A stretch of 64,000 nt of DNA from contig JBKGHI010000013.1 in assembly GCA_046520405.1 (NCBI GenBank), positions 8,589 through 72,588 on the forward strand. The letters are read 5' to 3'. The notes under the pieces are model-generated. The model searched no databases. It was not told the DNA's origin and saw nothing but the letters and a program-made list of their open reading frames with translations. Position numbers and translations under genes: made by a program. The DNA comes from Myxococcus sp046520405 (GTDB taxonomy: Bacteria; Myxococcota; Myxococcia; Myxococcales; Myxococcaceae). This document shows, piece by piece, positions 35,916-50,156 of this stretch (within the stretch, counting starts at the first letter, position 1; each line of letters begins with the position of its first letter).

Positions 35916-37277
35916 TCAGATGTTCTCGTCCAGCCAGTCGAACAGGCGCGCTTCGGCCAGCGCGGTGGACGCCGCCTGGCAGTGCAGGGGCGCGGCCTCT
36001 TCGTGGGTGAACAGCATCAGGTGCTTGGGGCCGCGGAGCGCGTCGTAGAGCTTCTGGGATTGGCCCGGCGAGGCGTCCTCCGCTTCGCCCTCCATGATGA
36101 GCACCGGGCAGCGGATGCGGTCGATGATGGCCTCGTTGTTGAACTCCTCCAGCTTGCGGAAGAGCTCCGAGGGCGAGCGGGCGCCATGCTTCCAGTACAC
36201 GTCCTGCAGCCAGTACTGGGCGGTGGGCCAGCGGTTCGCGAGCGCGACAATCGCCTGGTCGAACTGCTCCGGATGGGATTTCAGCAGCGCCAGCGAGCCC
36301 GGGAGGAAGCGATTGAAGTGCGAGCTGATGGACTCCCACCAGTTGAGGACGCCCGGGTTTGCGATGCACAGCGCGATGCGCGGCTCGAACGCCGCCGCCC
36401 GGGGCGCCAGTGCGCCGCCGAACGACAGGCCCATGAGGAGGATGCGGCGAGGGTCCACGCCGCTGATACGCTCAGCCGCGTCCACCACGGGACGGATGGC
36501 CTGCTCCCAATCCGAGCGGAAGCTCAGCCGGTGCTCCCGCAGAGAGCGGCCCTGGCCCGGGCCGTGGAACATGAGCACGTGGTAGCCGCGCCGGGCCGCG
36601 CCCTCCCAGACCCACTTCGTCTCCTCCGGCCAGGCATGCAGCCCCTGATGCAGGAGGATGACGGGCGCGCTGGGCTTCGCGTGCGGAGCGCGCACGAAGT
36701 ACGCCGCCAGCGTGGTGCCCTCGTAGGGGATGGCGAGCGGCTGCACGTCGTAGCCGAGCAGCCCGTTCGACTTCTCGAAGGTGGTGGCCGCCTGTCGCGT
36801 CACCTCGAGCATCCTCGGGTCCTCCAGGTCCGTGTAGTGCATCGTCGCGGCGCGGTAGTAGTTCGCCGCGCGCGCATAGGCCTGGCCGGCGCTCAGCGGG
36901 TGGCCCTTGGACTCGGCCTGTTGGGCCACGCCGTGGACGCGCCGCGCCGTCTTCGTCCATGCCTCGAACCAGCTCCGCTCGTCCCCTGGTTGGATGCGGC
37001 TGGCCGTCTCCAGCACGTCTCCCACGTCGCTCTGCCCGTGGGTGGCATGGCTGAGGAACCACAGGACCTGGTTGTCCATCAGCCCGTCCCCGGTGAGCCG
37101 GAGGTCGTACCAGGCGTCACTCCGGGGATTGAGGCCCTGCACGTCCTTCGATACCGGCGCCAGCGCCTGACGCAGCCCCAGCGCCGCCGCCGCGCCGCCA
37201 GCAAACAACCCCGCGCCCAACAGCACGCCTCGTCGGGAGGGACGTCCTGCGGTAGGTTCGGCTCCGGGCTTGACCAT
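35916..37277 (-). CDS. Tat-exported alpha/beta hydrolase (DHPON-hydrolase/FrsA-like)
   Basis: 453 residues from the ATG at 37277 (GGAGATTGAATCCC upstream). Twin-arginine signal RPSRRGVLLGAGLFAGGAAA. The long helical N-terminal lid (about 60-180) followed by a hydrolase core is typical of the 2,6-dihydroxypseudooxynicotine hydrolase/FrsA group. Core motifs: VILLHQGLHAW (oxyanion region), nucleophile LLMGLSFGGALA, and acid and His near MEGEAEDASP and EEAAPLHCQ. Cleaves C-C or ester bonds in small molecules; substrate unknown. Co-transcribed with an Omp85-like barrel and divergent from a TetR regulator, whose operator covers its promoter. Confidence 0.82.
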   Translation of the reverse strand: MVKPGAEPTAGRPSRRGVLLGAGLFAGGAAAALGLRQALAPVSKDVQGLNPRSDAWYDLRLTGDGLMDNQVLWFLSHATHGQSDVGDVLETASRIQPGDERSWFEAWTKTARRVHGVAQQAESKGHPLSAGQAYARAANYYRAATMHYTDLEDPRMLEVTRQAATTFEKSNGLLGYDVQPLAIPYEGTTLAAYFVRAPHAKPSAPVILLHQGLHAWPEETKWVWEGAARRGYHVLMFHGPGQGRSLREHRLSFRSDWEQAIRPVVDAAERISGVDPRRILLMGLSFGGALAPRAAAFEPRIALCIANPGVLNWWESISSHFNRFLPGSLALLKSHPEQFDQAIVALANRWPTAQYWLQDVYWKHGARSPSELFRKLEEFNNEAIIDRIRCPVLIMEGEAEDASPGQSQKLYDALRGPKHLMLFTHEEAAPLHCQAASTALAEARLFDWLDENI

Positions 37278-37284
37278 GGGATTC

Positions 37285-37324
37285 AATCTCCTGGATTAAT
37301 CAGATGATTGAATCAGTAGATTGA
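37285..37324. promoter_or_regulatory. Tandem AATC-N4-GATT operator between hydrolase and TetR genes
   Basis: Two adjoining copies, AATC-AGAT-GATTGA (37298-37311) and AATC-AGTA-GATTGA (37311-37324), spaced 13 bases apart and each dyad-symmetric. A third, looser copy AATC-N5-GATT is at 37285-37297. The array lies directly upstream of the hydrolase start and 60 bases from the TetR start, so a TetR dimer bound here would repress both. The AT content stands out against the GC-rich surroundings. Confidence 0.6.
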
Positions 37325-37384
37325 TAGTCGCGCGCACCTGTCAAGGGCGGGCGCGGACGCTCGTTGTTTCAGGGGTTTGCAGGG

Positions 37385-37984
37385 ATGGGGACCAAGGAGC
37401 AGGAGGCCCGGGAGCGCATTCTCCGGGCGACCATCATGTGCATTGGCCGGGATGGCCTGGATGCGACGGGCATCCGGGAGATCGCGCGCGAGGCGCAGGT
37501 GAACAGCGCGGCCATCAGCTACTACTTCCGGAGCAAGGAGAAGCTGGTGGCCCTGGCGTTGGAGTCGACGCTGGACCAGGCCTTCGGGAATGTCCTGGAG
37601 GACTTCGACCGGCTTCGGGCAGAGGGGCTGGGCGTCCGGGAGACCTTCGAGACGTTGCTCGAGGACCTCATGAGCAACTCCCTGCGCTACCCGTACATCG
37701 TGCACGCGCACTTCCACGACGTGCTGACCCACCAGCGCTACGATGGCTCCGCCATCCAGCGCCTCAACGCGTTCCTGGCCGAGCTGGCGGGACGCCTGGC
37801 CCCGGCGACCGCGCACCTGCCGGAGAACCGGCTGCGGATGGCGCTGACGCAGGTCTGGGCCTCCATGAGCCTGCTGTCGATGATGCCCCGGCTGTTCGAC
37901 CAGTTCATCCTGCTGGACTTCGGCACGCTGGAGACGCGGCGCGCCTGGGTGCAGCAGGCCTCAAGGCTGCTGTTCGTGCCTTGA
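37385..37984 (+). CDS. TetR/AcrR-family regulator of the hydrolase operon
   Basis: 199 residues from the ATG at 37385. Helix-turn-helix at the N-terminus: ARERILRATIMCIGRDGLDA, then TGIREIAREAQVNSAAISYYFRSKEKL, the TetR signature. The C-terminal ligand domain is helical and unassigned. Divergent from the alpha/beta hydrolase with the tandem operator between them; likely represses both and responds to the hydrolase substrate or a related compound. Convergent with the nuclease-domain lipoprotein gene. Confidence 0.88.
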   Translation: MGTKEQEARERILRATIMCIGRDGLDATGIREIAREAQVNSAAISYYFRSKEKLVALALESTLDQAFGNVLEDFDRLRAEGLGVRETFETLLEDLMSNSLRYPYIVHAHFHDVLTHQRYDGSAIQRLNAFLAELAGRLAPATAHLPENRLRMALTQVWASMSLLSMMPRLFDQFILLDFGTLETRRAWVQQASRLLFVP

Positions 37985-38006
37985 GGCCCCTGCCGTACGG
38001 CGTCCG

Positions 38007-40094
38007 TCAAAACGCCGTGCCGTCCGCGCGCAGCCCCGGCGAGCTGGGGAGCCCGGCCGGCAGTTGGTCGTGCGCGACGAAGGCCGCGTCGGCCGTGGCA
38101 TCCGGCGAGCGGTTCGCGGACACGCGGGGCACAGTGGACGTGTAGTCGAACTGGTCCACCAGGGTGGCGTCCTGCCGCCGCACCCGCACGGAGTCACTGG
38201 CGTTCCCCAGGCCCAGCAGGCCACTGGACGCGGCCACCGCGTTCGTCAGCCCCGCGGGCACTCCAGCGGCTCCACCAAAGACGACCATCGCCTTGCCGCC
38301 ATCAAGGGTCGCCCCCGGCGCGAAGACGTGCCGCGCGGAGCCGTTGGAGGCGTCCCACACCGTCCAGCCGGAGATGTCCACGGGGAAGGGGCTCGCGTTG
38401 ACCAGCTCCACGAACTCGTGAGCGGCCGTCTGCCCGTCTTCGTTGGCCAGCACCTCGTTGATGATGACGCGGGCGGGACCGCTGACGATGGTCAGCGCCT
38501 CATCGCTCGTGTCCGAGGTCGCCGGCTCAAAGGCATCCACCACACGCACTCGCACGTCCGAGGCATTCTCGTCCGGAACGCTCCACGCGAAGCGCCCCTG
38601 GGCGGCCGGGACGGAGGCAGCCAGGACGCTCCAGTCGGTGCCGCCGTTGGTGGAGACCTCGACGCGCACCTCGCCCACGCCCCAGGACGTCCAGGTGATG
38701 GGCAGCGTGCTGCCGCCCTGGAATGTCCCGCCATGGGGGGCCTTCAGGCGGAGGAAGGGCCCCGTCTGTGCGCTGAACGAATAGCTGCTGACGACGGGGC
38801 GGTGGTCACTGACCACGTTGAGGAAGTCGGGGAACCACTCATCCACATAGAGGACGCGGGCGGACTCCGGGACGTAGCGGTCCGCCGCCTCGTTGGTGGC
38901 CAGGGTGTGGTCGACGATGTTGTCGAAGCCGATGGAGGTGCCATGCCCCGCGAGCGACAGCTCCCGGGTGATGAAGGTGTAGCGGTCCGAGTCAGAGACG
39001 AAGTCCTGGTAGGGCGTGGCCAGCGGCGCGCCGGAGGTGGGGTCGAGCGAGATGGACTCGTCCACGTCGTCATTCCAGTCGCCGATGACGAAGACGTGCT
39101 GCGTGGGCAACTGCTCGTCGAGGTACGTCTTGAGCGCGGCCGCCGCGCGCTGGCGGGCCTCGCGAGGCCCCGTCGGGTCGGTGCTGTTGGCGCGCATGTG
39201 GACCACGATGACGGTGAGCGGCGTCTCCACCCCGTTGATTTCGGTGGTGAAGTCCACGCGGAGCGGCGGCCGGTCGGCGAAGTCGGAGATGTTCCCCACC
39301 CGGACCAGGGTGGCGCTCTGGAAGGTGAGGGAGCTGTCATAGAGCACGCCCAACTTCTGGGTGCTCGTGCCGTAGGGAGACGTGCTGCCGGAGACAAAGG
39401 CCGCGTTGTTGGCGAGGAAGCCGTCGAAGCCCGGGAGCTGGGCCTTGAGCAGGTCGAAGTCGGCGGTGTCCACCATCTCCACCATGGCCCACAGGTTGGC
39501 GCCCGCCGCGAGCATGATGTCGCGGGCCCCGGCAATCTGGAGGTCATCCGACGTGCCGCCGTCAGACGAGGAGTTCGACGGACCGCGCGAATCGGAGCCG
39601 AAGTAGGTGAGGTTCCACTGGCCCACGGTGAAGACGGGGGCGCCCGGCGCGCTCACCGAAAGCGTCAGCTCCCGGGTGCCCGCCTGGCCCTGCGCGTCCT
39701 CCACCGTGACGGTGAAGGTGCTGTCGGCCACCTGCGCGGGCGTGCCGCTGAGCGTGCCCGTTGTCGACAGCGTGAGGCCCGCGGGCGCGCTGCCGCCCGA
39801 GATGCTCCAGGTCAGCGGCGCGGTGCCACCCGAGGCGGCCAGCGTCGCCGTGTAGCGCTGCCCCACGATGCCGGTCGGCAGCACCTCGGTGGTGATGCCA
39901 GGCGGCTCCGTCTGCCCGGCGTCTGTCCCCGCATCCGAATCGGCTCCGGCATCGGAGTCCGTCCCAGAATCGGGATTGGTTCCAGCGTCGGTGATGACGC
40001 CACTGTCCACGGGCGTGGGCGTGGAGTCGTCGCCGGAGCAGGCGGTCAATAGGAGCAGAACGAGGAGAGGGACAAGCGCACGGGGCGACGACAT
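38007..40094 (-). CDS. Lipoprotein with Ig-like, endonuclease/phosphatase (EEP) and lamin-tail domains
   Basis: 695 residues from the ATG at 40094. Lipobox LLLLLTAC, then a low-complexity Asp/Ser/Gly/Thr linker (repeated DSGTDSDAGADSDAGTDAG-like units) and a putative Ig domain (QRYTATLAASGGTAPLTWSI). An EEP fold follows: GQWNLTYFG, AMVEM with the metal-binding Glu, VIVVHMRAN, VFVIGDWNDD and VVSDHRPVVSSY with the catalytic Asp-His. After a beta-sandwich segment, the C-terminus is a lamin-tail domain (IINEVLANEDGQTAAHEFVELVN). Probably a surface-anchored extracellular nuclease or phosphodiesterase. Confidence 0.82.
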   Translation of the reverse strand: MSSPRALVPLLVLLLLTACSGDDSTPTPVDSGVITDAGTNPDSGTDSDAGADSDAGTDAGQTEPPGITTEVLPTGIVGQRYTATLAASGGTAPLTWSISGGSAPAGLTLSTTGTLSGTPAQVADSTFTVTVEDAQGQAGTRELTLSVSAPGAPVFTVGQWNLTYFGSDSRGPSNSSSDGGTSDDLQIAGARDIMLAAGANLWAMVEMVDTADFDLLKAQLPGFDGFLANNAAFVSGSTSPYGTSTQKLGVLYDSSLTFQSATLVRVGNISDFADRPPLRVDFTTEINGVETPLTVIVVHMRANSTDPTGPREARQRAAAALKTYLDEQLPTQHVFVIGDWNDDVDESISLDPTSGAPLATPYQDFVSDSDRYTFITRELSLAGHGTSIGFDNIVDHTLATNEAADRYVPESARVLYVDEWFPDFLNVVSDHRPVVSSYSFSAQTGPFLRLKAPHGGTFQGGSTLPITWTSWGVGEVRVEVSTNGGTDWSVLAASVPAAQGRFAWSVPDENASDVRVRVVDAFEPATSDTSDEALTIVSGPARVIINEVLANEDGQTAAHEFVELVNASPFPVDISGWTVWDASNGSARHVFAPGATLDGGKAMVVFGGAAGVPAGLTNAVAASSGLLGLGNASDSVRVRRQDATLVDQFDYTSTVPRVSANRSPDATADAAFVAHDQLPAGLPSSPGLRADGTAF

Positions 40095-40217
40095 GAACGA
40101 CTCCAGGGCACGGAACGAAGCTCGAGGAACAGCAACGATAGCCGATGGGTAGGACATGCGCCGTCTACCACGACGCCAGCCGAATGCGATGGGGGGATGG
40201 AAAGGCTCGCGCCGTCT

Positions 40218-40805
40218 TCAGGCCTGACCTTCGTCGATGACCGCCTGGATTGTCGCCCCCAGCCACCGCTGCGTGGAGGCGTCCAGCCCCGCTGACTGCC
40301 GTTGGACGGGCAGGAGCTTCCCGCTGACGAGCAAGCCATTCCAAAGGATGTTCAGCCGCGCCGCGCGCGCTTCGCCATCGGGAGGCCCCAGCCACCGGGC
40401 CAGCGGGGCGATGACCTGCTTCTGGAGCAGTTCGACGCTGGTCGCGTGGGCCTCCGGGTCCGCGGCTGACAGGATGAGCATGGCCAGGGGACCCGAGGCG
40501 TCATGCGCTCCCATGAAGAGGGACACCACCGTCTCTCCAAAGTGACGCCTGTCTATCTGGAGCAGGGGACCAATATCGAGCACCTGCGCCAATGTCTCCC
40601 GGTACAGCCCGTGCTTCGAACCGAAGTAGCGGCCGACGAGTGAGGAATTGACCCCGGCCAGGGCCGCGATGTCCCGGACGCCCGTGTTGGCGAAGCCTTG
40701 TGTGGAGAAGAGTGTTCGCGCGGCGGCCATCAGGTCGGCGCGGGTGCGTTCGGAATCGCGCTGTCGAACGACTGGCTTTGCGGTGGTCGGTCGGGATGCT
40801 GGCAC
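40218..40805 (-). CDS. TetR/AcrR-family regulator of the BVMO operon
   Basis: 195 residues with a GTG start at 40805. HTH region RTRADLMAAARTLFSTQGFA, then TGVRDIAALAGVNSSLVGRYFGSKHGLY, a clear TetR DNA-binding domain. The C-terminal domain is a helical ligand pocket of TetR type. Divergent from the Baeyer-Villiger monooxygenase gene with a 92-base shared promoter region that contains an inverted repeat, so it most likely represses that operon. Confidence 0.86.
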   Translation of the reverse strand: MPASRPTTAKPVVRQRDSERTRADLMAAARTLFSTQGFANTGVRDIAALAGVNSSLVGRYFGSKHGLYRETLAQVLDIGPLLQIDRRHFGETVVSLFMGAHDASGPLAMLILSAADPEAHATSVELLQKQVIAPLARWLGPPDGEARAARLNILWNGLLVSGKLLPVQRQSAGLDASTQRWLGATIQAVIDEGQA

Positions 40806-40842
40806 AATGGTTTACTTACAATCGCAACTGCGTTATGTCTAG

Positions 40843-40866
40843 CGATGTAAACGCTCGTGTACATCG
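40843..40866. promoter_or_regulatory. Inverted repeat operator between TetR and BVMO genes
   Basis: CGATGTA-N10-TACATCG with perfect 7-bp arms, 31 bases upstream of the monooxygenase start. A further TTTAC/GTAAA pair flanks it. Its place and dyad symmetry fit a binding site for the divergent TetR protein. Confidence 0.5.
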
Positions 40867-40897
40867 TGCGTGGTTTTCAACTCGAAAGGATGTGCGG

Positions 40898-42708
<1,811 letters not shown>

Positions 42709-42712
<4 letters not shown>

Positions 42713-44358
42713 GCACCTTTCTGTCCCGAGTTTTCTCCGCCTGTCTGTTGCTCGCGGCGGGTCCCGCCGTCGCCAGTCCCCCCAAGGCCTACCGCCAGGA
42801 GGTGGTGGTGGCCGGCTCGCACTTCCAGGGCGTCCATGGGCTGGCGGTCGACGGCAAGGGACGCCTGCTGGCCAGCAACCTGCTGGGCCAGTCGGTCCAC
42901 GCCGTTGACTTGGCCACGGGCGCGGTGAGCACGCTGGTGGGGCCTCCGCTGGGCGGCGCGGATGACGTGACGCTGGGGCCCGATGGTTCCATCTACTGGA
43001 CGGGTTACTTCACCGGCCAGTTGATGCGGCGCACCCCGGATGGAAAGACGCGCGTCATCGCCAAGGACCTGCCGGGCCTCAACTCACTGGCGTTTCGCCG
43101 AGACGGCAGGCTCTACGTGACGCAGCTCGGACGGGCGGATGCGCTGTGGGAGGTGGACCCGAACGGGAAGAAGCCGCCCCGGAAGGTCATTGCCGAGCCC
43201 GGCTTCCTCAACGGCTTCGAGTTCGGCCCGGATGACAAGCTGTACGGCCCGCTCATCCTCAAGGGCCAGATTGCCCGCGTGGACGTGGACACGGGCCACA
43301 TCGAAGCGGTGGCGGAGGGTTTCGCGGTGCCTGTCGCGGTCAACTTCGACGCGCGCAAGGAGCACCTCTACGTCGTGGACACCGCGCGCGGCGAGTTGGT
43401 CCGCGTCCGGCTGCCGTCGGGCGAAAAGGAGCGGGTCGCACAGCTGGCCACCGGGCTGGACAACCTGGCGGTGGGCCCGGACGACCTCGTGTACGTGTCC
43501 AACATGGTCGACAACGACATCCGCGTGGTGAATCCCGCGGAGGGTTCGGTCCGGCGCCTGGTCGAGTCGCGCTTGTCCGTGCCCTCCGGCATCGCCGTCG
43601 CTCCGGATGACCCGGAGGAGACGCTGCATCTGGCGGATGTGTACGCGTTCCGGCAGGTGGGCGGGCGTGATGGCAAGATGCTCCAGACGTCCCGCGTGCT
43701 CTCGTCCCAGACGAACTTCCCCATGAGCGTGAGTCTGAGCGCGAAGCACGTGGTGCTGAGCACGGCCTATCTGGGCAGCCTGAGCACCATCCAGGTGTTG
43801 GACAGGGCCACGGGCGCGCTTGTCCGCTCGGTGCCCAATCCGAATGGCGCCCAGGCCGCGGTGGAGCTCGACGACGGCACGCTCCTCATCGCCGAGGCCT
43901 CCACGGGGCGGCTCGTTCGCGTGGGCGCCTCGGAGCCGGTGGAACTCACGCTGCTCGCGGCGGGCCTGGGCGGGCCCGTGGGGCTCGCGGCCGACACGAA
44001 GGCGGCGGAGCCCGTGGTGTACGTGACGGAGGTGCGCACGGGGAAGGTGACCCGGGTGCGCCTGTCGGACGGCGCCAGGCGCACGGTGGCTTCGGGCCTG
44101 AAGGCGCCCGAAGGCATCGCCTTGCATCCAGACGGCGGCTTGATTGTCGCGGAGGTAGGCCGCAAGCGGTTGGTGCGCATCGAGCCCGCCACGGGCAAGT
44201 TGAGCGTGCTGGCCAGCGGGCTGCGCATCGGACTGCCGGAGAACGAGGGGATGCCGCCGGGTTACATCCCCACGGGGGTCGCGGTGGGTGCCTCGGGGAC
44301 CGTCTACATGACGTCCGACATCGAGAGCGCGCTCTACCGCTTCGTTCCGGTGCCCTGA
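42709..44358 (+). CDS. Secreted SMP-30/NHL-type beta-propeller, coupled to the BVMO
   Basis: 549 residues with a signal peptide (MSTFLSRVFSACLLLAAGPA). The chain is a propeller of repeated blades, each with a turn such as VDGKGRLLASNLLG, LGPDGSIYWTGYFTG, FRRDGRLYVTQLG, VGPDDLVYVSNMVDN and LHPDGGLIVAEVG. This looks like SMP-30/gluconolactonase/LRE-like proteins, and the length suggests two fused propeller units. Its start overlaps the monooxygenase stop. If it is a lactonase it would open lactones made by that enzyme, though the signal peptide places it outside the cytoplasm. Metal ligands cannot be assigned with certainty. Confidence 0.75.
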
Positions 44359-44371
44359 GTGAAGCTCGCGT

Positions 44372-44402
44372 CCAGGGCACACGCGCGTCGCACGTGCCCT
44401 GG
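44372..44402. terminator. Hairpin terminator after the BVMO operon
   Basis: CCAGGGCAC / GTGCCCTGG, 9-bp perfect stem with a 13-base loop, between the convergent stop codons at 44358 and 44414. Confidence 0.6.
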
Positions 44403-44413
44403 GCGCTGGAAAG

Positions 44414-44743
44414 TCACACGGGGACTTCGAGGTTCATCGACAGGCCCGCCTCGAACTCGGGGGCCTGCCGAAGCCGCTCCAGGACGATGCGGGTGCAGTG
44501 AATCGTGACGAGCGGAATGGACCCCGGTTCGCTGATCCACCGGACCGCGTCCATCAAGTGGTGGGCTTTCAGGAACGCCAGCACGGCGTCCCAGAAGCGG
44601 CGTCCCTCGTCGAGCGCGGATTGATAGACGGCCCGCCGGTCCGGAGCCGTTGTCTGGATGGCACCGGCTCCTCGCTTCTTGCGAGACAGCGGCCGGTCCG
44701 GCGCGGCGCTCTGCCGGGGCATGACGATGGCTTCAATCCACAT
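44414..44743 (-). CDS. Hypothetical protein, about 109 residues
   Basis: Begins MWIEAIVMPRQSAAPDRPLS at 44743, chosen over the longer frame to 44896 because GGAGGGTGACGCG precedes it. No signal peptide or membrane segment. The middle is helical (AVYQSALDEGRRFWDAVLAF) and the end beta-like (IPLVTIHCTRIVLERL). Family not recognised. A single gene between a terminator and a divergent transporter gene. Confidence 0.6.
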   Translation of the reverse strand: MWIEAIVMPRQSAAPDRPLSRKKRGAGAIQTTAPDRRAVYQSALDEGRRFWDAVLAFLKAHHLMDAVRWISEPGSIPLVTIHCTRIVLERLRQAPEFEAGLSMNLEVPV

Positions 44744-45046
44744 CGCGTCACCCTCCACACTCCGGGTCCTCGGGTGGGTCTGGAGATTATCGGACAGGGC
44801 GCGTGCTGGTTGCGCCGCCTCCAGCTCGCACTCAAGGGTGGGGCGCGCTTGCCCCCATGGCATGCGTTGGCCTGAAGGTGCGCACAGCTCGCTCATGCCG
44901 CGAGCATCCCATCAGGCGCATGTCTGGTCGCCTGCCTGGCTTTATCAACGCCAACCCTTTGAAGTTCCAGGAGCGCACGTCAGGCAACGCGGCGGCGCGC
45001 CGCGGGCCGCCTGCCGTCCGGACAACCACATCCTACCTTGTGCGGC

Positions 45047-46234
45047 ATGAAGGCACCTCGTCGGCAGCTCCCCGTTTATGTGCCGCCGCGGACGGTTTGG
45101 GTCGTCGGGACGCAGGTCCTGCTCCTGATTTTGTGCTGGGTCGCGCTCCGGGCGCTGTACCCGGTGCTCACGTTGCTGGCCGTCGTGATGTTGTTGTCCA
45201 TCGCGCTGAGCCCGCTGGTGCGCAAGCTGACGCAGTGGGGACTTCCGCGCGGCGCGGGGGTGGCCATCGTGGCGCTGGCGCTCATGGGGATGATGGGCGT
45301 GCTGGTGGGCTCGCTGGTGCCCATGCTCGTCAACCAGCTCCAGGGCCTGGTGCAGACGATGCCCGCCACGCTGGAGCGGCTCGCGCAGTCCCGCTGGGTG
45401 GAGGAGCTGGGCACGCGGTACGGCTTCCAGGTCCACGCGGAGGACCTCATCCGCTTCGAGCCCTCGGACGTCGCGGGCCGCGTCATCAACGTCTTGTCGT
45501 CCACGCTGGGCCTGGTCGCGGGCGGCATCACCGTGGTGGTCCTCACGGTGTTCAGCCTGCTCTTCGGTGAGGACCTCTATGAGAGCATCCTCCAGTGGGT
45601 CCCGCCGCGCCGTCAGCCACGCGTTCGGTTGCTGGTGTCCCGGATGCGCAAGGCCGTGGCCAACTACCTGGCGGGCACGTTGCTGGTGATGACCATTGGC
45701 GGAACGGTCGCCGCCACCGTGGCGCTCATCCAGGGCGTGCCGTACTTCCTGCCGCTGGGGTTGATGGTGATGCTGATGGGCGTCATCCCCTACCTGGGCA
45801 GCATCCTGAGCGCGGTGCTGGTGGGCGTCATCACGCTGGCCACGTTGAGCCTCAAGGACGCGCTCATCGCGGTGGCTGTCTTCATCGTGTACCAGCAGGT
45901 GGAGTCCAACGTGCTGAGCCCCATGATTCAGCGCCGGGCCATCCGGATGAACCCGCTGCTCATCTCCATCGTGGTGTTGTGCGGCGGCGCGCTGGCGGGC
46001 CTGCCGGGCGTCGTCCTGGCGGTGCCCCTGGCCGCGGCGGCGCAGGTCCTGGTGCAGGAGGTGCTGGCGCTTCGCAAGGAGGCCTGGCAGCGCAGCCACA
46101 AGCTGGAGGCCACGAAGCGCGAGCCGGGCCGGGGCGCGGTGGAAGAAGGGCTGCTGTTCGCCGGCCCCATGGCCGCGCCGCGCCCTGCAGAGAAGCCGCG
46201 CCCGCCGCCTCCCGAGCATCCGGAGTCCCACTGA
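45047..46234 (+). CDS. AI-2E family transporter (UPF0118 membrane protein)
   Basis: 395 residues with seven to eight membrane segments. The family features are present: two N-terminal helices, a long soluble loop (about 75-150), then ITVVVLTVFSLLFGED, and VPYFLPLGLMVMLMGVIPYLGS with the conserved PYLG, then YQQVESNVLSPMIQRRAIRMNP. Members range from AI-2 export to cation/proton exchange; substrate unclear. The C-terminal cytosolic tail is Pro/Glu-rich. Start at ATG 45047; an upstream TTG at 45038 is less likely. Closed by a strong hairpin. Confidence 0.88.
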   Translation: MKAPRRQLPVYVPPRTVWVVGTQVLLLILCWVALRALYPVLTLLAVVMLLSIALSPLVRKLTQWGLPRGAGVAIVALALMGMMGVLVGSLVPMLVNQLQGLVQTMPATLERLAQSRWVEELGTRYGFQVHAEDLIRFEPSDVAGRVINVLSSTLGLVAGGITVVVLTVFSLLFGEDLYESILQWVPPRRQPRVRLLVSRMRKAVANYLAGTLLVMTIGGTVAATVALIQGVPYFLPLGLMVMLMGVIPYLGSILSAVLVGVITLATLSLKDALIAVAVFIVYQQVESNVLSPMIQRRAIRMNPLLISIVVLCGGALAGLPGVVLAVPLAAAAQVLVQEVLALRKEAWQRSHKLEATKREPGRGAVEEGLLFAGPMAAPRPAEKPRPPPPEHPESH

Positions 46235-46258
46235 GCGCGGCCTTGGGCTGGAAAAGAA

Positions 46259-46292
46259 GAAGGGCCTCCGGACCGCGCCCCGGAGGCCCTTC
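46259..46292. terminator. Strong hairpin between the transporter and metallopeptidase genes
   Basis: GAAGGGCCTCCGG / CCGGAGGCCCTTC, 13-bp perfect stem with an 8-base loop, followed by TCGGTGTC on the plus strand. Serves both convergent genes. Confidence 0.72.
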
Positions 46293-46333
46293 GGTGTCAT
46301 GCCGCCGTCACGCGCGGTGACGGGGGACGGTTC

Positions 46334-49901
<3,568 letters not shown>

Positions 49902-50156
49902 GCGTTTCTCCTCTGCGGACCCGCGCGGACAGGTCCTCGCGGTGGCTCCTTCACGGAGCTCGTCAACGCCCATACCGGGTGCCAGAAGAAACCTGAATAC
50001 GTAGGAAATCTTTCCGTATTCCCGAAGAAAGTTTTGCAGGAAAAACAAGGACTCGCACTGTTCACTGCCAGTGTGTTTGGCGTGCGAGGCGTCATGCGCG
50101 GCCAAGGTGCCGTGCTGTCTGGTTGAAAGATTTGAAAGACAATGCGCGCCGGGCCT

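Noticed and set aside
40001..40090. Possible short tandem repeat region coding Asp/Ser/Gly/Thr-rich stretch as a satellite
   Set aside because: It is the low-complexity linker of the EEP lipoprotein, common after lipoboxes in myxobacteria.
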